Assembly (NCBI RefSeq): GCF_024172165.1
Contig: NZ_JAMZEB010000002.1
Coordinates: 9,460,501-9,524,500 of the forward strand
Length of the DNA stretch: 64,000 nucleotides
Direction: 5' to 3'
From: Nonomuraea thailandensis
GTDB taxonomy: Bacteria; Actinomycetota; Actinomycetes; Streptosporangiales; Streptosporangiaceae
Below the pieces are notes generated by a model, which did no database searches, was not told the DNA's origin, and saw nothing but the letters and a program-made list of their open reading frames with translations. This document shows, in pieces, positions 16,896 to 25,449 of this stretch; position 1 is the first letter of the stretch; the number at the start of each line of letters is the position of its first letter. Made by a program: the position numbers and the translations under genes.

Positions 16896-17834
16896 CTAGT
16901 CCAGGGTGAAGTAGTCGGGACCCGCGTACCGGCCGGTGGCCAGCTTCTGGCGCTGCATCAGCAGGTCGTTCAGCAGCGAGGAGGCGCCGAGCCTGAACCA
17001 GTCGGGGGTCAGCCAGTCGTCGCCGGCCGTCTCGTTGACCAGCACGAGGTTCTTGATGGCGTCCTTGGTGGTGCGGATGCCGCCCGCCGGCTTCACGCCG
17101 ATCTGGCGGCCCGTCGCGTCGCGGAAGTCGCGCACGGCCTCCAGCATGATCAGCGTCACCGGCGGCGTCGCGGCCGGGGACACCTTGCCGGTGGAGGTCT
17201 TGATGAAGTCGGCGCCGGCCAGCATCGCCAGCCAGGACGCGCGCCGCACGTTGTCGTAGGTCGACAGCTCGCCGGTCTCCAGGATCACCTTCAGGTGGGC
17301 CGCCCCGCAGGCCGCCTTCACCGCGACGATCTCCTCGTAGACCTTCATGTACTGCCCGGACAGGAACGCGCCCCGATCGATCACCATGTCGATCTCGTCG
17401 GCCCCGGCCGACACCGCCAGCGCGGTGTCGCTCACCTTGACCTCCAGCGAGGTGCGCCCGCTGGGGAACGCGGTGGCCACCGAGGCCACCTTGATCCCCG
17501 TGCCCCTGAGCGCCTCGACGGCGACGGGGACGAGGTCGGGATAGACGCAGACGGCCGCCACGGAGGGCGCGTCGCCGCCGGGCCGGACGGCCTTGGCGCA
17601 CATCGCGCGCACCTTGCCGGCCGTGTCGGCCCCCTCCAGCGTGGTCAGGTCGACCATCGAGATGGCCAGGTCAATGGCCTGGGCCTTGGCCGTGGTCTTG
17701 ATCGAACGGGTGCCCAGCATCGCCGCCCGCTGGTCCGCGCCGACCCGGTCGACCCCGGGCAGGCCCTGCAGGAATGCTCGCAACGCCGCGTCGGACGAGG
17801 CGACGTCCGCGAGCGAGGTAGTCACAGTTGACAC
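16896..17834 (-). CDS. deoC: Deoxyribose-phosphate aldolase
   Basis: 312 residues. It cleaves 2-deoxyribose 5-phosphate to acetaldehyde and glyceraldehyde 3-phosphate in nucleoside catabolism. The Schiff-base lysine is in AGADFIKTSTGKVSPAATP, and the second conserved lysine in GRQIGVKPAGGIRTTKDA. It is longer than the short E. coli-type enzyme at the N-terminus, like the eukaryote-type/actinobacterial group. First gene of a four-gene minus-strand operon; about 190 bp of non-coding DNA separate it from the divergent small gene at 18025. Confidence 0.95.
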   Translation of the reverse strand: MSTVTTSLADVASSDAALRAFLQGLPGVDRVGADQRAAMLGTRSIKTTAKAQAIDLAISMVDLTTLEGADTAGKVRAMCAKAVRPGGDAPSVAAVCVYPDLVPVAVEALRGTGIKVASVATAFPSGRTSLEVKVSDTALAVSAGADEIDMVIDRGAFLSGQYMKVYEEIVAVKAACGAAHLKVILETGELSTYDNVRRASWLAMLAGADFIKTSTGKVSPAATPPVTLIMLEAVRDFRDATGRQIGVKPAGGIRTTKDAIKNLVLVNETAGDDWLTPDWFRLGASSLLNDLLMQRQKLATGRYAGPDYFTLD

Positions 17835-18024
17835 CTAGACAGCATCGCCGACCAGGGCCACTACCTCCAAACCGGACCACCTTAGGGCACCCGGGGCCCC
17901 CTCCCTAGGTATGCCGTAGCCCTTCAGGCACCAGAGATAAGGCATCCACCCGATGCGACGGGGCGGGCCTTAGACCGAGCATTAAAGGTGTCAGCAAGAC
18001 GCACGAAACATCTGGAGAAACACC

Positions 18025-18171
18025 ATGAACCCCGAGATCGAGTTCGAGCTCATGAAGAGTCAGGCCAGCGAGCTGCGCCGGGCGGCCGCCCACCACCGCC
18101 GAGTACTCGAGGCGGAGCGTGGCAACAAGAGCGAGCGCCGCTCGTTCTTCGGCAAGCGCCGCACCTCATGA
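18025..18171 (+). CDS. Small basic protein of unknown function
   Basis: 48 residues: MNPEIEFELMKSQASELRRA, then a basic tail with SERRSFFGKRRTS. ATG preceded by GGAG at eight bases, TGA followed by a strong hairpin. Predicted amphipathic helix with charged residues and a basic C-terminus. It stands alone between deoC and the LAL regulator, with its own terminator, which supports a real gene. Confidence 0.65.
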   Translation: MNPEIEFELMKSQASELRRAAAHHRRVLEAERGNKSERRSFFGKRRTS

Positions 18172-18184
18172 CCACCCCACGAGA

Positions 18185-18214
18185 GCCCGGCCGCATCCTC
18201 GCGCGCGGCCGGGC
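18185..18214 (+). terminator. GC-rich hairpin terminator
   Basis: Ten-base perfect stem, GCCCGGCCGC (18185-18194) and GCGGCCGGGC (18205-18214), with a 10-nt loop, 14 bases after the small gene's stop. No T-tract, which is common for actinomycete terminators. Confidence 0.65.
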
Positions 18215-18251
18215 CTCACAACCGCCATAAATCCGTCGAAAGCACCGGAAG

Positions 18252-21125
18252 TTGCATGACATGCTGGACGACATGCGGGGACGATCTGTCAGTCCCGTCT
18301 TCGTAGGGCGGGAAGAGGAGCTGGCGGCTCTGGCCGAGAGTTTCCTCGACGCCAAACGCGGCACCGCGACGGCCGTCCTGCTGGGAGGCGAGGCCGGGGT
18401 CGGCAAGACCAGGCTCGTCCAGCGGTTCGCCGAGCAGCGCGCCGCCGACGGCGCCCACGTGCTCCTCGGGGGCTGCGTGGAGCTGTCCACCGAGGGCCTG
18501 GCGTACGCGCCGTTCACCGCCGCACTCCGGCAGCTCGTCCGCGAGCAGGGCCCGGCCGCCGTGGCGGGGCTGCTGCCCGACGGCGCCGAGCGCGACCTGG
18601 CCAGGCTGCTGCCCGAGTTCGGGGAGCCCAACGGCGACGGCGAGACCGACACGGGCCGCGCGCGCCTGTTCGAGCAGTTCCTCACCCTCCTGGAGCGCCT
18701 GGCCGACAGCCGCCCCACCATCCTCGTCATCGAGGACATCCACTGGGCCGACCGCTCCAGCCGCGACCTCATCGCCTTCCTCAGCCGCAACCTGCACGCG
18801 CCGCAGGTGCTGATGGTCATGACGTACCGGTCCGACGACCTGCACCGCCAGCACCCGCTCAGGCCGGTCCTCGCCGAGCTGGGCCGCGTCAACGGGGTGC
18901 ACCGGCTCGACCTGCCCCGCCTGTCGCGCGACGAGGTGGCGCAGCAGATGACCGCGATCCTCGGCAAGGTCTCCGAGTACGGCGCGGTCGAGCAGGTCTA
19001 CGAGCGCAGCGAGGGCATCCCCCTGTTCGTCGAGGCCCTGCTGGAGTGCGGCGTCGACTGCACCTTCCCCGAGTCCATGCAGGACCTCATCCTCGGCACC
19101 GTCGAGCGGCTGCCCGAGGAGACCCAGCGCGTGCTGCGCGTGGCCGCCGCCGGCGGCAACCGCGTCGGCCACGCACTGCTGGCGGCCGTGAGCGGCCTGT
19201 CCGACGTCGAGCTGGAGGGCGCGCTGCGCCCGGCCATCGCCCGCAACGTGCTGCAGATCGCCGACAACCGCGCCTACGTCTTCCGCCACTCTTTGATCCG
19301 CGAGGCCGTCCACGACGAGCTGCTGCCCGGCGAGCACCAGCGCCTGCACGCCAGGTTCGCCGAGGAGATCTCCAAGGACCGCAGGCTCGTCCCGCCCGGC
19401 CGCGCCGCCGTCGAGCTGGCACACCACTGGTACGGCGCCCGCGACGACCGCTGGGCCCTGATCTCGGCCTGGGAGGCGGCGCAGAAGTCGTTCAAGGCGT
19501 ACGCGTACACCGAGGCCGTCCAGCTCCTGGAGCGCGTGCTCATGCTCTGGGTCCGGGTGCCCGACGCCGCCGACCTCATCGGCGCCGACCACACCGCCGT
19601 GCTGGAGCGCGCCTCCGAGGCCGCCAGCGCCGGCGGCGACGTCGACAGGGGCCTGAAGTTCGTCAAGGCGGCGCTCGCGCAGCTCGACGAGGCCACGGAG
19701 CCGGAGCGGGTGGCCCAGGTCATCAAGCGCAGGGCCGCGTTCAAGAACTCCAAGAACCAGACCGGCGTGATCGACGACCTCAGGCACGCGCTGCAGCTCG
19801 TCCCCGAGGACAGCCCCGACCGGGCCGAGGTCGTCATGACGCTGAGCCGCCACCTGATGCTGCGCGGCCAGATCGAGGAGGCCGGCGGGCTCGTCGCCGA
19901 GGGCCTGCGCCTGGCCAGGCAGTACGGCGACCGCTGTCTCGAAGGCGACCTGCTGATGAACCAGGCGCTCGGCCACTCGCTCAACGGCGAGACGGAGAAG
20001 ACGATCGCCCTGAACGAGCAGGCGCTGCGGATCGGCCGGGAGGAGCGCTCGCCCCGCCTGATCACCCGGGCGCTCGGCAACAACGTCGACGCGCTGCTCG
20101 ACATGGGCCGCGAGGACGAGGCCCTGCGCCTGGCCGAGGACGGCTACGGCATCGCCAAGCAGTACGGCAGGCTGCGCGGCAGCGGCCTGTTCATCGCCAA
20201 CAACTGGGCCGAGTCGATGGAGGTGCTCGGCCGCTGGGACGAGGCCATCGAGATCGTCGAGAGCGCGCTCAGCCACGGCCCCGTGCTGCGCCACAGGCTC
20301 GCCCTGCTGCGCGTGCGCGCCGACATCGCCATGGCCAGGGGCGAGCTGCAACTCGTCGAGGCCCTGCTGACCGAGACCGGCGTGTTCAAGGACCACCAGG
20401 AGGAGTTCGTCCAGGACCTGGTCAACAACGCCCGCCTGCGCATCGGCTGGCGGCTGGCCACGGGCGACCCCGCCGCCGCGCTGGACGAGGCGGAGCGGGT
20501 GCTGGCCCGGCCGCGCCAGCCGAGCAAGGCGATGCTCGGCTGGCGGCTGCTCGCCCTGCTCCGCGTCGTCTGCGACGCCGCCCGGGACGTCGAGCCCGCG
20601 CGGACCGAGGCGGTACGCAAGCACGCCGCCGAGGTGGCCGCCGAGCTGACCGTCATCGGGCCGGTCGTGGAGGCGTACCGGCTGTCGTACCTCGGTGACT
20701 TCGACGCCGCGGCGGCGGCCTGGGAGCGGCTCAGGCGCCCGCACAACCAGGCCAAGGCCCTGCTGCGGGCGGCCGGCGGCGCCGCGGCCGGAGGCGACAG
20801 GGAGGGCGCGGCGACGCGGCTCAAGACGGCGCTCCCGCTGGCCCGGGCGCTGCGCGCGACCCCGCTCATCGCCGACATCGAGGCGCTGTCGCGCCGGGTG
20901 GGCGGGCTCCAGGCGGCACAGGAGCCGTCCGAGCTGCTCACCCCGCGCGAGCTGGAGGTGCTGCGCCTGGTGACGCAGGGGCGGACCAACCGCGACATCG
21001 CGGCCGAGCTGTTCATCTCGGCCAAGACGGTGAGCGTGCACGTGTCGAACATCCTGGCCAAGCTCGGCGTCACCACGCGCGGCGAGGCGGCCGCGGCCGC
21101 CCACCGGCTCTCGCTGCTGGTCTAG
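18252..21125 (+). CDS. LAL-type ATPase/LuxR transcriptional regulator
   Basis: 957 residues. N-terminal AAA ATPase: FVGREEELAALAES, Walker A GGEAGVGKTRLV near residue 45, Walker B ILVIEDIHWADRSS near 160. A long helical TPR-like middle region follows. The C-terminal LuxR helix-turn-helix is at ~895-950: LTPRELEVLRLVTQGRTNRD, then ELFISAKTVSVHVSNILAKL. Such regulators often control secondary metabolism or sugar use in actinomycetes. ATGs at 18264 and 18273 are alternative starts. No obvious target gene adjoins. Confidence 0.9.
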   Translation: MHDMLDDMRGRSVSPVFVGREEELAALAESFLDAKRGTATAVLLGGEAGVGKTRLVQRFAEQRAADGAHVLLGGCVELSTEGLAYAPFTAALRQLVREQGPAAVAGLLPDGAERDLARLLPEFGEPNGDGETDTGRARLFEQFLTLLERLADSRPTILVIEDIHWADRSSRDLIAFLSRNLHAPQVLMVMTYRSDDLHRQHPLRPVLAELGRVNGVHRLDLPRLSRDEVAQQMTAILGKVSEYGAVEQVYERSEGIPLFVEALLECGVDCTFPESMQDLILGTVERLPEETQRVLRVAAAGGNRVGHALLAAVSGLSDVELEGALRPAIARNVLQIADNRAYVFRHSLIREAVHDELLPGEHQRLHARFAEEISKDRRLVPPGRAAVELAHHWYGARDDRWALISAWEAAQKSFKAYAYTEAVQLLERVLMLWVRVPDAADLIGADHTAVLERASEAASAGGDVDRGLKFVKAALAQLDEATEPERVAQVIKRRAAFKNSKNQTGVIDDLRHALQLVPEDSPDRAEVVMTLSRHLMLRGQIEEAGGLVAEGLRLARQYGDRCLEGDLLMNQALGHSLNGETEKTIALNEQALRIGREERSPRLITRALGNNVDALLDMGREDEALRLAEDGYGIAKQYGRLRGSGLFIANNWAESMEVLGRWDEAIEIVESALSHGPVLRHRLALLRVRADIAMARGELQLVEALLTETGVFKDHQEEFVQDLVNNARLRIGWRLATGDPAAALDEAERVLARPRQPSKAMLGWRLLALLRVVCDAARDVEPARTEAVRKHAAEVAAELTVIGPVVEAYRLSYLGDFDAAAAAWERLRRPHNQAKALLRAAGGAAAGGDREGAATRLKTALPLARALRATPLIADIEALSRRVGGLQAAQEPSELLTPRELEVLRLVTQGRTNRDIAAELFISAKTVSVHVSNILAKLGVTTRGEAAAAAHRLSLLV

Positions 21126-21147
21126 AAGGCCGCTGTCCCGCAGGACC

Positions 21148-21194
21148 GCCGGCCTGGAAGGCTGCCGGCCTGGAAGATCGCCGCCTAGAAGATC
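21148..21194. repeat. About three 16-bp tandem units at a gene 3' end
   Basis: GCCGGCCTGGAAGGCT (21148), GCCGGCCTGGAAGATC (21164) and GCCGCCTAGAAGATC (21180) follow one another. The last unit holds the final codons and TAG stop of the TMEM165-type gene on the minus strand; the others are decayed copies downstream of that stop. Confidence 0.75.
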
Positions 21195-21754
21195 GCCTCG
21201 GCGATCAGGATCAGGCCGAAGACGGCGAACGCGGTGGCGGCGCCGTACTTGATGGCCTTCTCGGGCAGGTGCTTGCCCAGCATGCGCCCCACGAGGATCG
21301 CCAGCGCGTCGGCCGCCACCATGCCCACCGTCGAGCCGATCCACGTGCCGACCCAGTCGTCGTAGCGCGTCGCCAGCGTGATGGTGGCCAGCATGGTCTT
21401 GTCGCCCAGCTCGCTCAGGAAGAACGCCACGGTCACCGCGATCAGGGCGTTCCTGGTGGTGCGCTGGGCCTTCTTGGACTCCTCCTCGGTCAGCTCGTCA
21501 CCGCGCAGCGTCCACAGGGCGAAGCCGAGGAAGGCCAGGCCCGCCACGATCGAGATCGCCGTGGTCGGCAGCCAGTCGCCGACCAGCCCGCCCAGGGCCA
21601 CGCTGAGCAGATGCACCACGGCCGTGGCGACGGTGATGCCGAGGATCACGACCCAGGCCTTGAAACGGGTGGCGAACGTCATCGCCATGAGCTGGCTCTT
21701 GTCGCCGAGCTCGGCCACGAAGATGGCGACGGTGCTGATCCAGAACGCTTCCAA
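21185..21754 (-). CDS. TMEM165/GDT1 family manganese/cation exporter
   Basis: 189 residues with two copies of the UPF0016 hallmark, FVAELGDKSQLMAM near residue 12 and LSELGDKTMLATI near residue 115, and six hydrophobic helices. The family exports Mn2+ (or Ca2+) across the membrane. I chose the TTG at 21754 (LEAFWISTVAIFVAELGDKS), which has AGAGGA just upstream; the open frame runs further, but into the riboswitch. The preceding yybP-ykoY element ties its expression to manganese. Confidence 0.9.
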   Translation of the reverse strand: MEAFWISTVAIFVAELGDKSQLMAMTFATRFKAWVVILGITVATAVVHLLSVALGGLVGDWLPTTAISIVAGLAFLGFALWTLRGDELTEEESKKAQRTTRNALIAVTVAFFLSELGDKTMLATITLATRYDDWVGTWIGSTVGMVAADALAILVGRMLGKHLPEKAIKYGAATAFAVFGLILIAEAIF

Positions 21755-21806
21755 CGGTCCTCTTCCGCGCGACCAGGCCGGAAGCAGGCACCCGGGGAGA
21801 TGGTTT

Positions 21807-21945
21807 TCGGGCACGACTTCGGCCCGGCAGCGTCTTTGTCATGACTGCCAGGCCGAAGGTCTCGTCCGCCCGATCAAGGCCCGCGCGACCGGGCGCCCGC
21901 GGGCGCCAGTATGTCGATCACGCGATTGGGACTACTCCCCTTCGG
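21807..21945 (-). promoter_or_regulatory. yybP-ykoY manganese riboswitch
   Basis: On the minus strand the RNA reads ACCGAAGGGGAGUAG and, ~80 nt later, GAGACCUUCGGCC, the two conserved halves of the yybP-ykoY aptamer. P1 pairs CCGAAGG (21939-21945) with CCUUCGG (21853-21859). The 3' arm CUUCGGCC (21851-21858) can instead pair exactly with a downstream GGCCGAAG (21817-21824), giving mutually exclusive folds. A CGGGC/GCCCG hairpin (21807-21825) may be the expression platform. The family senses Mn2+ and usually turns exporter genes on. Confidence 0.85.
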
Positions 21946-21981
21946 TAATTCCAACACACCATAACAGCCCCAGAAGGCTGC

Positions 21982-23019
21982 CTATTCCCCCAGACCGCAG
22001 CCCACCAGCACCGGCTCGTTGACCAGCGTGACCCCGAACTTCTCGCGCACCCCGTCACGCACCTCCCTGGCCAGGGCCAGCAGGTCGGCCGCGGTGGCGG
22101 CCCCGGTCGGGTTGGTGAGGGCGAGCGTGTGCTTGGTGGAGATGCGTACGGGGCCGCGTTCGTACCCCTTCGGGTAGCCCGCCTGCTCGATCAGCCACGC
22201 CGCCGGCACCTTGATCAGCCCGCCGGGCATCTCCCAGTGCGGATGCCCCGGCGCGCGCACGGCCAGCTCCGCCGCCTGCTCCGGCGTGAGCACCGGGTTG
22301 GTGAAGAACGAGCCCGCGCTGCGCGTGTCGGGATCGTCGGGGTCGAGCACCATGCCCTTGCCCCTGCGCAGCTCCAGGACGGCCGCACGGGCCCGGTCGA
22401 GCGGCACCCGGCCGCCCGCCTCGGCGCCCAGCCTGCGGGCCAGCTCCTCGTACGCCAGCGGGCCGGACAGCTCCGAAACGTCCAGCGCGTACGTCACGGC
22501 CAGCACCACGTACCGGCTCGGGTCACGCTTGAAGAGGCTGTCGCGATAGGAGAACCCGCACTGCCGCGCCTCCAGGTCCACCACCTGCCGGGTGCGCCGG
22601 TCGTAGGCGCGCACGCACCTGATGGTGTGGGCGACCTCCTGCCCGTACGCCCCGACGTTCTGGATGGGCGTCGAGCCCACCAGGCCGGGCACGCCGGACA
22701 TGCACTCGATGCCCGACCAGCCCTCGGCCACCGCGCGGGCCGCCAGCCGGTCCCAGTCCTCGCCCGCCTGGACCACCAGCACGACCTGCTCGCCGTCGCG
22801 CGAGACGGCCACGCCCTCGGTGGCGACCTTGACGACCAGCCCGTCGAAGCCGTCGTCGGACACCACGACGTTGCTGCCCCCGCCGAGCACCAGCGTGGGG
22901 ACGCCGTTCATGTCGGCCTCGGCGATCAGGGACACGAGCTGCTCCGCCGAGGTCGCCTCGGCGAAGTCGCGGGCGGGGCCGCCCAGGCGCAGCGTGGTGT
23001 ACGGCGCGAGCATCTCCAT
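21982..23019 (-). CDS. murB: UDP-N-acetylmuramate dehydrogenase MurB
   Basis: 345 residues. Reduces UDP-GlcNAc-enolpyruvate to UDP-MurNAc in peptidoglycan synthesis, with FAD and NADPH. FAD-binding loop PTLVLGGGSNVVV near residue 45 and GLVGSTPIQNVGAYGQEV near 115; the catalytic serine lies in DTRSAGSFFTNPV and the final glutamate in VNEPVLVG. The ATG at 23019 is used; a GTG two codons upstream is possible. In many actinomycetes murB follows hadAB and rpmG, as here. Confidence 0.95.
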   Translation of the reverse strand: MEMLAPYTTLRLGGPARDFAEATSAEQLVSLIAEADMNGVPTLVLGGGSNVVVSDDGFDGLVVKVATEGVAVSRDGEQVVLVVQAGEDWDRLAARAVAEGWSGIECMSGVPGLVGSTPIQNVGAYGQEVAHTIRCVRAYDRRTRQVVDLEARQCGFSYRDSLFKRDPSRYVVLAVTYALDVSELSGPLAYEELARRLGAEAGGRVPLDRARAAVLELRRGKGMVLDPDDPDTRSAGSFFTNPVLTPEQAAELAVRAPGHPHWEMPGGLIKVPAAWLIEQAGYPKGYERGPVRISTKHTLALTNPTGAATAADLLALAREVRDGVREKFGVTLVNEPVLVGCGLGE

Positions 23020-23032
23020 GAGCACCTAGCTT

Positions 23033-23182
23033 AGGAGGCGCCCGGCATGCGCAGCACCCCCGTCGTCGCTCAGGAGGCACCCGGCACGCCCAGCACCCCA
23101 GTCGTCGCTCAGGAGACGCCCGGCACGCCCAGCACCCCAGTCGTCGGTCAGGAGACGGTCAGCATGCGCAGCACCCCGTCGT
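23033..23182. repeat. About four 39-bp tandem units between murB and the glycosyltransferase-like gene
   Basis: Units start at 23033, 23072, 23111 and 23150; period 39 bp, sharing CCCAGCACCCCAGTCGTCG or close variants. The fourth unit is the 3' coding end of the gene at 23148 (last codons and TGA); the first three are tandem copies reaching up to the murB start. The array carries no palindromic spacer structure of a CRISPR. Confidence 0.92.
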
Positions 23183-24326
23183 AGTTGCGCCGGGACTCCC
23201 GCTCCAGGTAGTCGGCCGGCACGTCGTGCCGCTCCAGCCGCTCCACGGGCGGCGGCTCGTCGGGGACGACCAGGTCGCCGGGCAGGGCCAGCGAGAGCTC
23301 CAGATCGGCGTACGCGCCGTAACAGGCGTCCTCGGGCAGCGCGCCGATCGCCTGAGCCCTGCGCACGGCCAGGAGCCCCCCGGTGAGCGCCCGCACCTTC
23401 CCGGGCCCGGCCTCCCGCCACTCGGGCCCCGCGCCGCCAGGCCCCTGCCGCCACTGCGGGACGATCCCGATGCTCGTCCGCGCCGTGGCGCCGTCGGACG
23501 GCTCCAAGCCCCGCCAGCCCGCCGCCACCGCGCCCGACGCGACCGCGGCGACGAGCGGGGTGAGCGCGTCGCCCCGCAGCACCACGTCCGTGTCCATCAG
23601 CACGTGCACCTCGGACTCGTCCAGTCGCAGCAGCTTCGCCCGGCTCTCGCCCCAGGTCGCGGTGCCGCCGCGCCAGTGCGGCTGCTCGGCCACGTGCCAG
23701 GCGGCGATCCGCTCCGGGTGCCGGTCTGCCAGCTCGCGCAGCACGTCGCCGGCGCCGTCCACGTCGCCCAGGTCGAGGGCGAGCACGCGGGCGTTCGTGT
23801 GGTCCAGGACGGACTGCAGGCACCTGCGCACGTCCTCGGGCCTGCCGTCCACGAGCAGGCCCACGCCGACCGTCACGTCCTTGGTCTCCATGCGCTGCCG
23901 CTCGCTGTTGACGCCCAGGTCGTCGAGCCGGTTGGTGGCCAGCGTGCCGTCCCAGACGCGCTGGGCGTGCAACATCTCGTCACCCGGATCGCCGTGCTGC
24001 CCCGGATCTCCGGAGAAGCCCAGCTCGGCGGCGGGGTTCAGCCTGGCGTGCTCTCCCTTGGCCCGGGTGCCCGCCGTGCCGACCCCGGGCGCCCGCCCGC
24101 CACCGCGGAGGGCGGCGCCTCCCGCCGTGTCACGGCCGGTCCCGGCGCCGCCCGCCGTGTCACCACCGGTCCCGGCGCCGCCCGCCGTGTCGCGGCCGGT
24201 GCCGGTGCCGCCCGCCACCTCCTCCGGCCGCGCGGGCCGCAGGTTGCCGGGCGGCTTGGCATCGGTCACCGCGGACACGGGGATGGATCGAACCGTCGGC
24301 CAGACCTGTCGCGCAGCATCATTCAT
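23148..24326 (-). CDS. Glycosyltransferase family 2-like protein with repetitive N-terminus
   Basis: 392 residues. The C-terminal ~245 residues look like a nucleotide-diphospho-sugar transferase fold: VTVGVGLLVDGRPEDVRRCL at the start, HVLMDTDVVLRGDAL as a DxD-like motif and VRALTGGLLAVRRAQA. The N-terminal ~140 residues are low complexity, with GGAGTGRDTA-type repeats (DNA repeats near 24112-24217), so the functional start may be the internal Met near 23891. Sits between hadB and murB on the same strand. Sugar donor and acceptor unknown. Confidence 0.6.
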   Translation of the reverse strand: MNDAARQVWPTVRSIPVSAVTDAKPPGNLRPARPEEVAGGTGTGRDTAGGAGTGGDTAGGAGTGRDTAGGAALRGGGRAPGVGTAGTRAKGEHARLNPAAELGFSGDPGQHGDPGDEMLHAQRVWDGTLATNRLDDLGVNSERQRMETKDVTVGVGLLVDGRPEDVRRCLQSVLDHTNARVLALDLGDVDGAGDVLRELADRHPERIAAWHVAEQPHWRGGTATWGESRAKLLRLDESEVHVLMDTDVVLRGDALTPLVAAVASGAVAAGWRGLEPSDGATARTSIGIVPQWRQGPGGAGPEWREAGPGKVRALTGGLLAVRRAQAIGALPEDACYGAYADLELSLALPGDLVVPDEPPPVERLERHDVPADYLERESRRNYDGVLRMLTVS

Positions 24327-24360
24327 ACGGACACGCGCTACCCGGGAGCCGCCCCGCCTA

Positions 24361-24789
24361 TCATGAGAGCTGGACCACGGCCCGGGCCTTCGAGAGCACC
24401 TTCGCGTCCCCCGACCTGGCGGTGAGCCCGACGACCACCCTCTTGTCCTCGAGCTTCTCCTCCACCACCCCGCTCACCGAGATCGTCGCGCCCCGGTCGT
24501 CGTCGGGCACGACCACCATCGACGAGAACCTCACCCCGAAGTCCACCACCGCTCCGGGGTCCCCCGCCCAGTCGGTGACGAACCGCCCGGCCTGCGCCAT
24601 CGTGTACATGCCGTGCGCGATCACGTCGGGCAGCCCGACCATCTTGGCGAAGCGCTCGTTCCAGTGGATCTGGTTGAAGTCGCCCGACGCGCCCGCGTAC
24701 ATCACCAGGTTGACCCGGCGCACGTTGTACTCCGCCGCCGGGATCTCCTGCCCGACCTCGACCTCGTCGTACCTCACCGTGGCAGTCAT
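24361..24789 (-). CDS. hadB: MaoC-like (3R)-hydroxyacyl dehydratase subunit HadB
   Basis: 142 residues with the hot-dog hydratase motif: YAGASGDFNQIHWNERFAK (catalytic Asp and His) and VIAHGMYTMAQAGRF. The start is 1 bp from the hadA stop. HadA and HadB form a heterodimer that dehydrates 3-hydroxyacyl-ACP in fatty-acid (in mycobacteria, mycolic-acid) elongation. In a non-mycolate actinomycete the exact chain length is unknown. Confidence 0.88.
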   Translation of the reverse strand: MTATVRYDEVEVGQEIPAAEYNVRRVNLVMYAGASGDFNQIHWNERFAKMVGLPDVIAHGMYTMAQAGRFVTDWAGDPGAVVDFGVRFSSMVVVPDDDRGATISVSGVVEEKLEDKRVVVGLTARSGDAKVLSKARAVVQLS

Positions 24790-24790
24790 C

Positions 24791-25240
24791 TCAGCCCGCC
24801 CCTCCGCGCTCGACGATCGTGTTGTACGTCACGCACACCGGCTCGCCCTGCACCGTCCGGATGTCGCTCCTGACCGTCAGCACCTCGTTGCGGCCGGCGG
24901 TGCGGATGTCGGTGATCGTGGAGGTCATGACCAGCTCGTCGCCGGCGTGGACGGGCCGCACGTACTCGAAACGCTGCTCGCCGTGCACCACCATGGCCAG
25001 GTTCAGGCCCAGATCCGGGTCCACCAGCGCCTCTCCGCCGCTCTGCAGGCTGAAGACGATGGGGAACGTGGGCGGCGCGATCACGTCGGGGTAGCCGGCG
25101 GCCTGGGCGGCCTGCCTGTCGCGGTAGAGCGGGTTGTTGTCGCCGATCGCGGCCGCGAACTCCTTGATCTTCACCCTGCTGACCTCGTACGGGGTACTCG
25201 GCGGATAGGTCCTGCCCACGAAGTCACGATTCAAGGCCAT
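24791..25240 (-). CDS. hadA: MaoC N-terminal dehydratase subunit HadA
   Basis: 149 residues, MALNRDFVGRTYPPSTPYEV at the start, then EFAAAIGDNNPLYRD, the degenerate partner of the catalytic motif that helps form the substrate tunnel in the HadAB heterodimer. ATG at 25240 with GAGGGAG upstream. Co-transcribed with hadB, downstream of rpmG, a conserved actinobacterial order. Confidence 0.88.
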   Translation of the reverse strand: MALNRDFVGRTYPPSTPYEVSRVKIKEFAAAIGDNNPLYRDRQAAQAAGYPDVIAPPTFPIVFSLQSGGEALVDPDLGLNLAMVVHGEQRFEYVRPVHAGDELVMTSTITDIRTAGRNEVLTVRSDIRTVQGEPVCVTYNTIVERGGAG

Positions 25241-25375
25241 CGCTGCTCCCTCGCATGTCTCCGTCGTCCCAGCGCTGATGGGGCCGACGCTAACAGAACA
25301 AGGTTCGGCTGTCGCTGGGGATGGGCTGCTTTTTGCCCGGGACATGCGCGGCGCGAAAAGCCCCTACAAACACGA

Positions 25376-25408
25376 CAAACCGGCGCCCTGCTAGGGGACG
25401 CCGGTTGT
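25376..25408 (-). terminator. Hairpin downstream of rpmG
   Basis: Stem AACCGGCG (25378-25385) with CGCCGGTT (25399-25406), extended inside by CCT/AGG pairing. It lies ~45 bases after the rpmG stop and before hadA, so it may limit read-through from rpmG into hadAB. Confidence 0.6.
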
Positions 25409-25449
25409 GCGATATGTCTGTAGGAGGGCAGAAGCCCTGCCCGGAGGCC

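Noticed and set aside
18216..21344. 1042-codon minus-strand open frame opposite the LAL regulator
   Set aside because: Shadow frame: the plus strand holds Walker and LuxR motifs in order; the minus translation is low complexity.
23033..23182. Four regular repeats resembling a short CRISPR array
   Set aside because: Units are contiguous without unique spacers, and the last is the coding 3' end of a gene; no cas genes nearby.
24112..24217. Tandem repeats as an intergenic regulatory array
   Set aside because: They lie inside the reading frame of the glycosyltransferase-like gene and keep frame as GGAGTGRDTA-type units.
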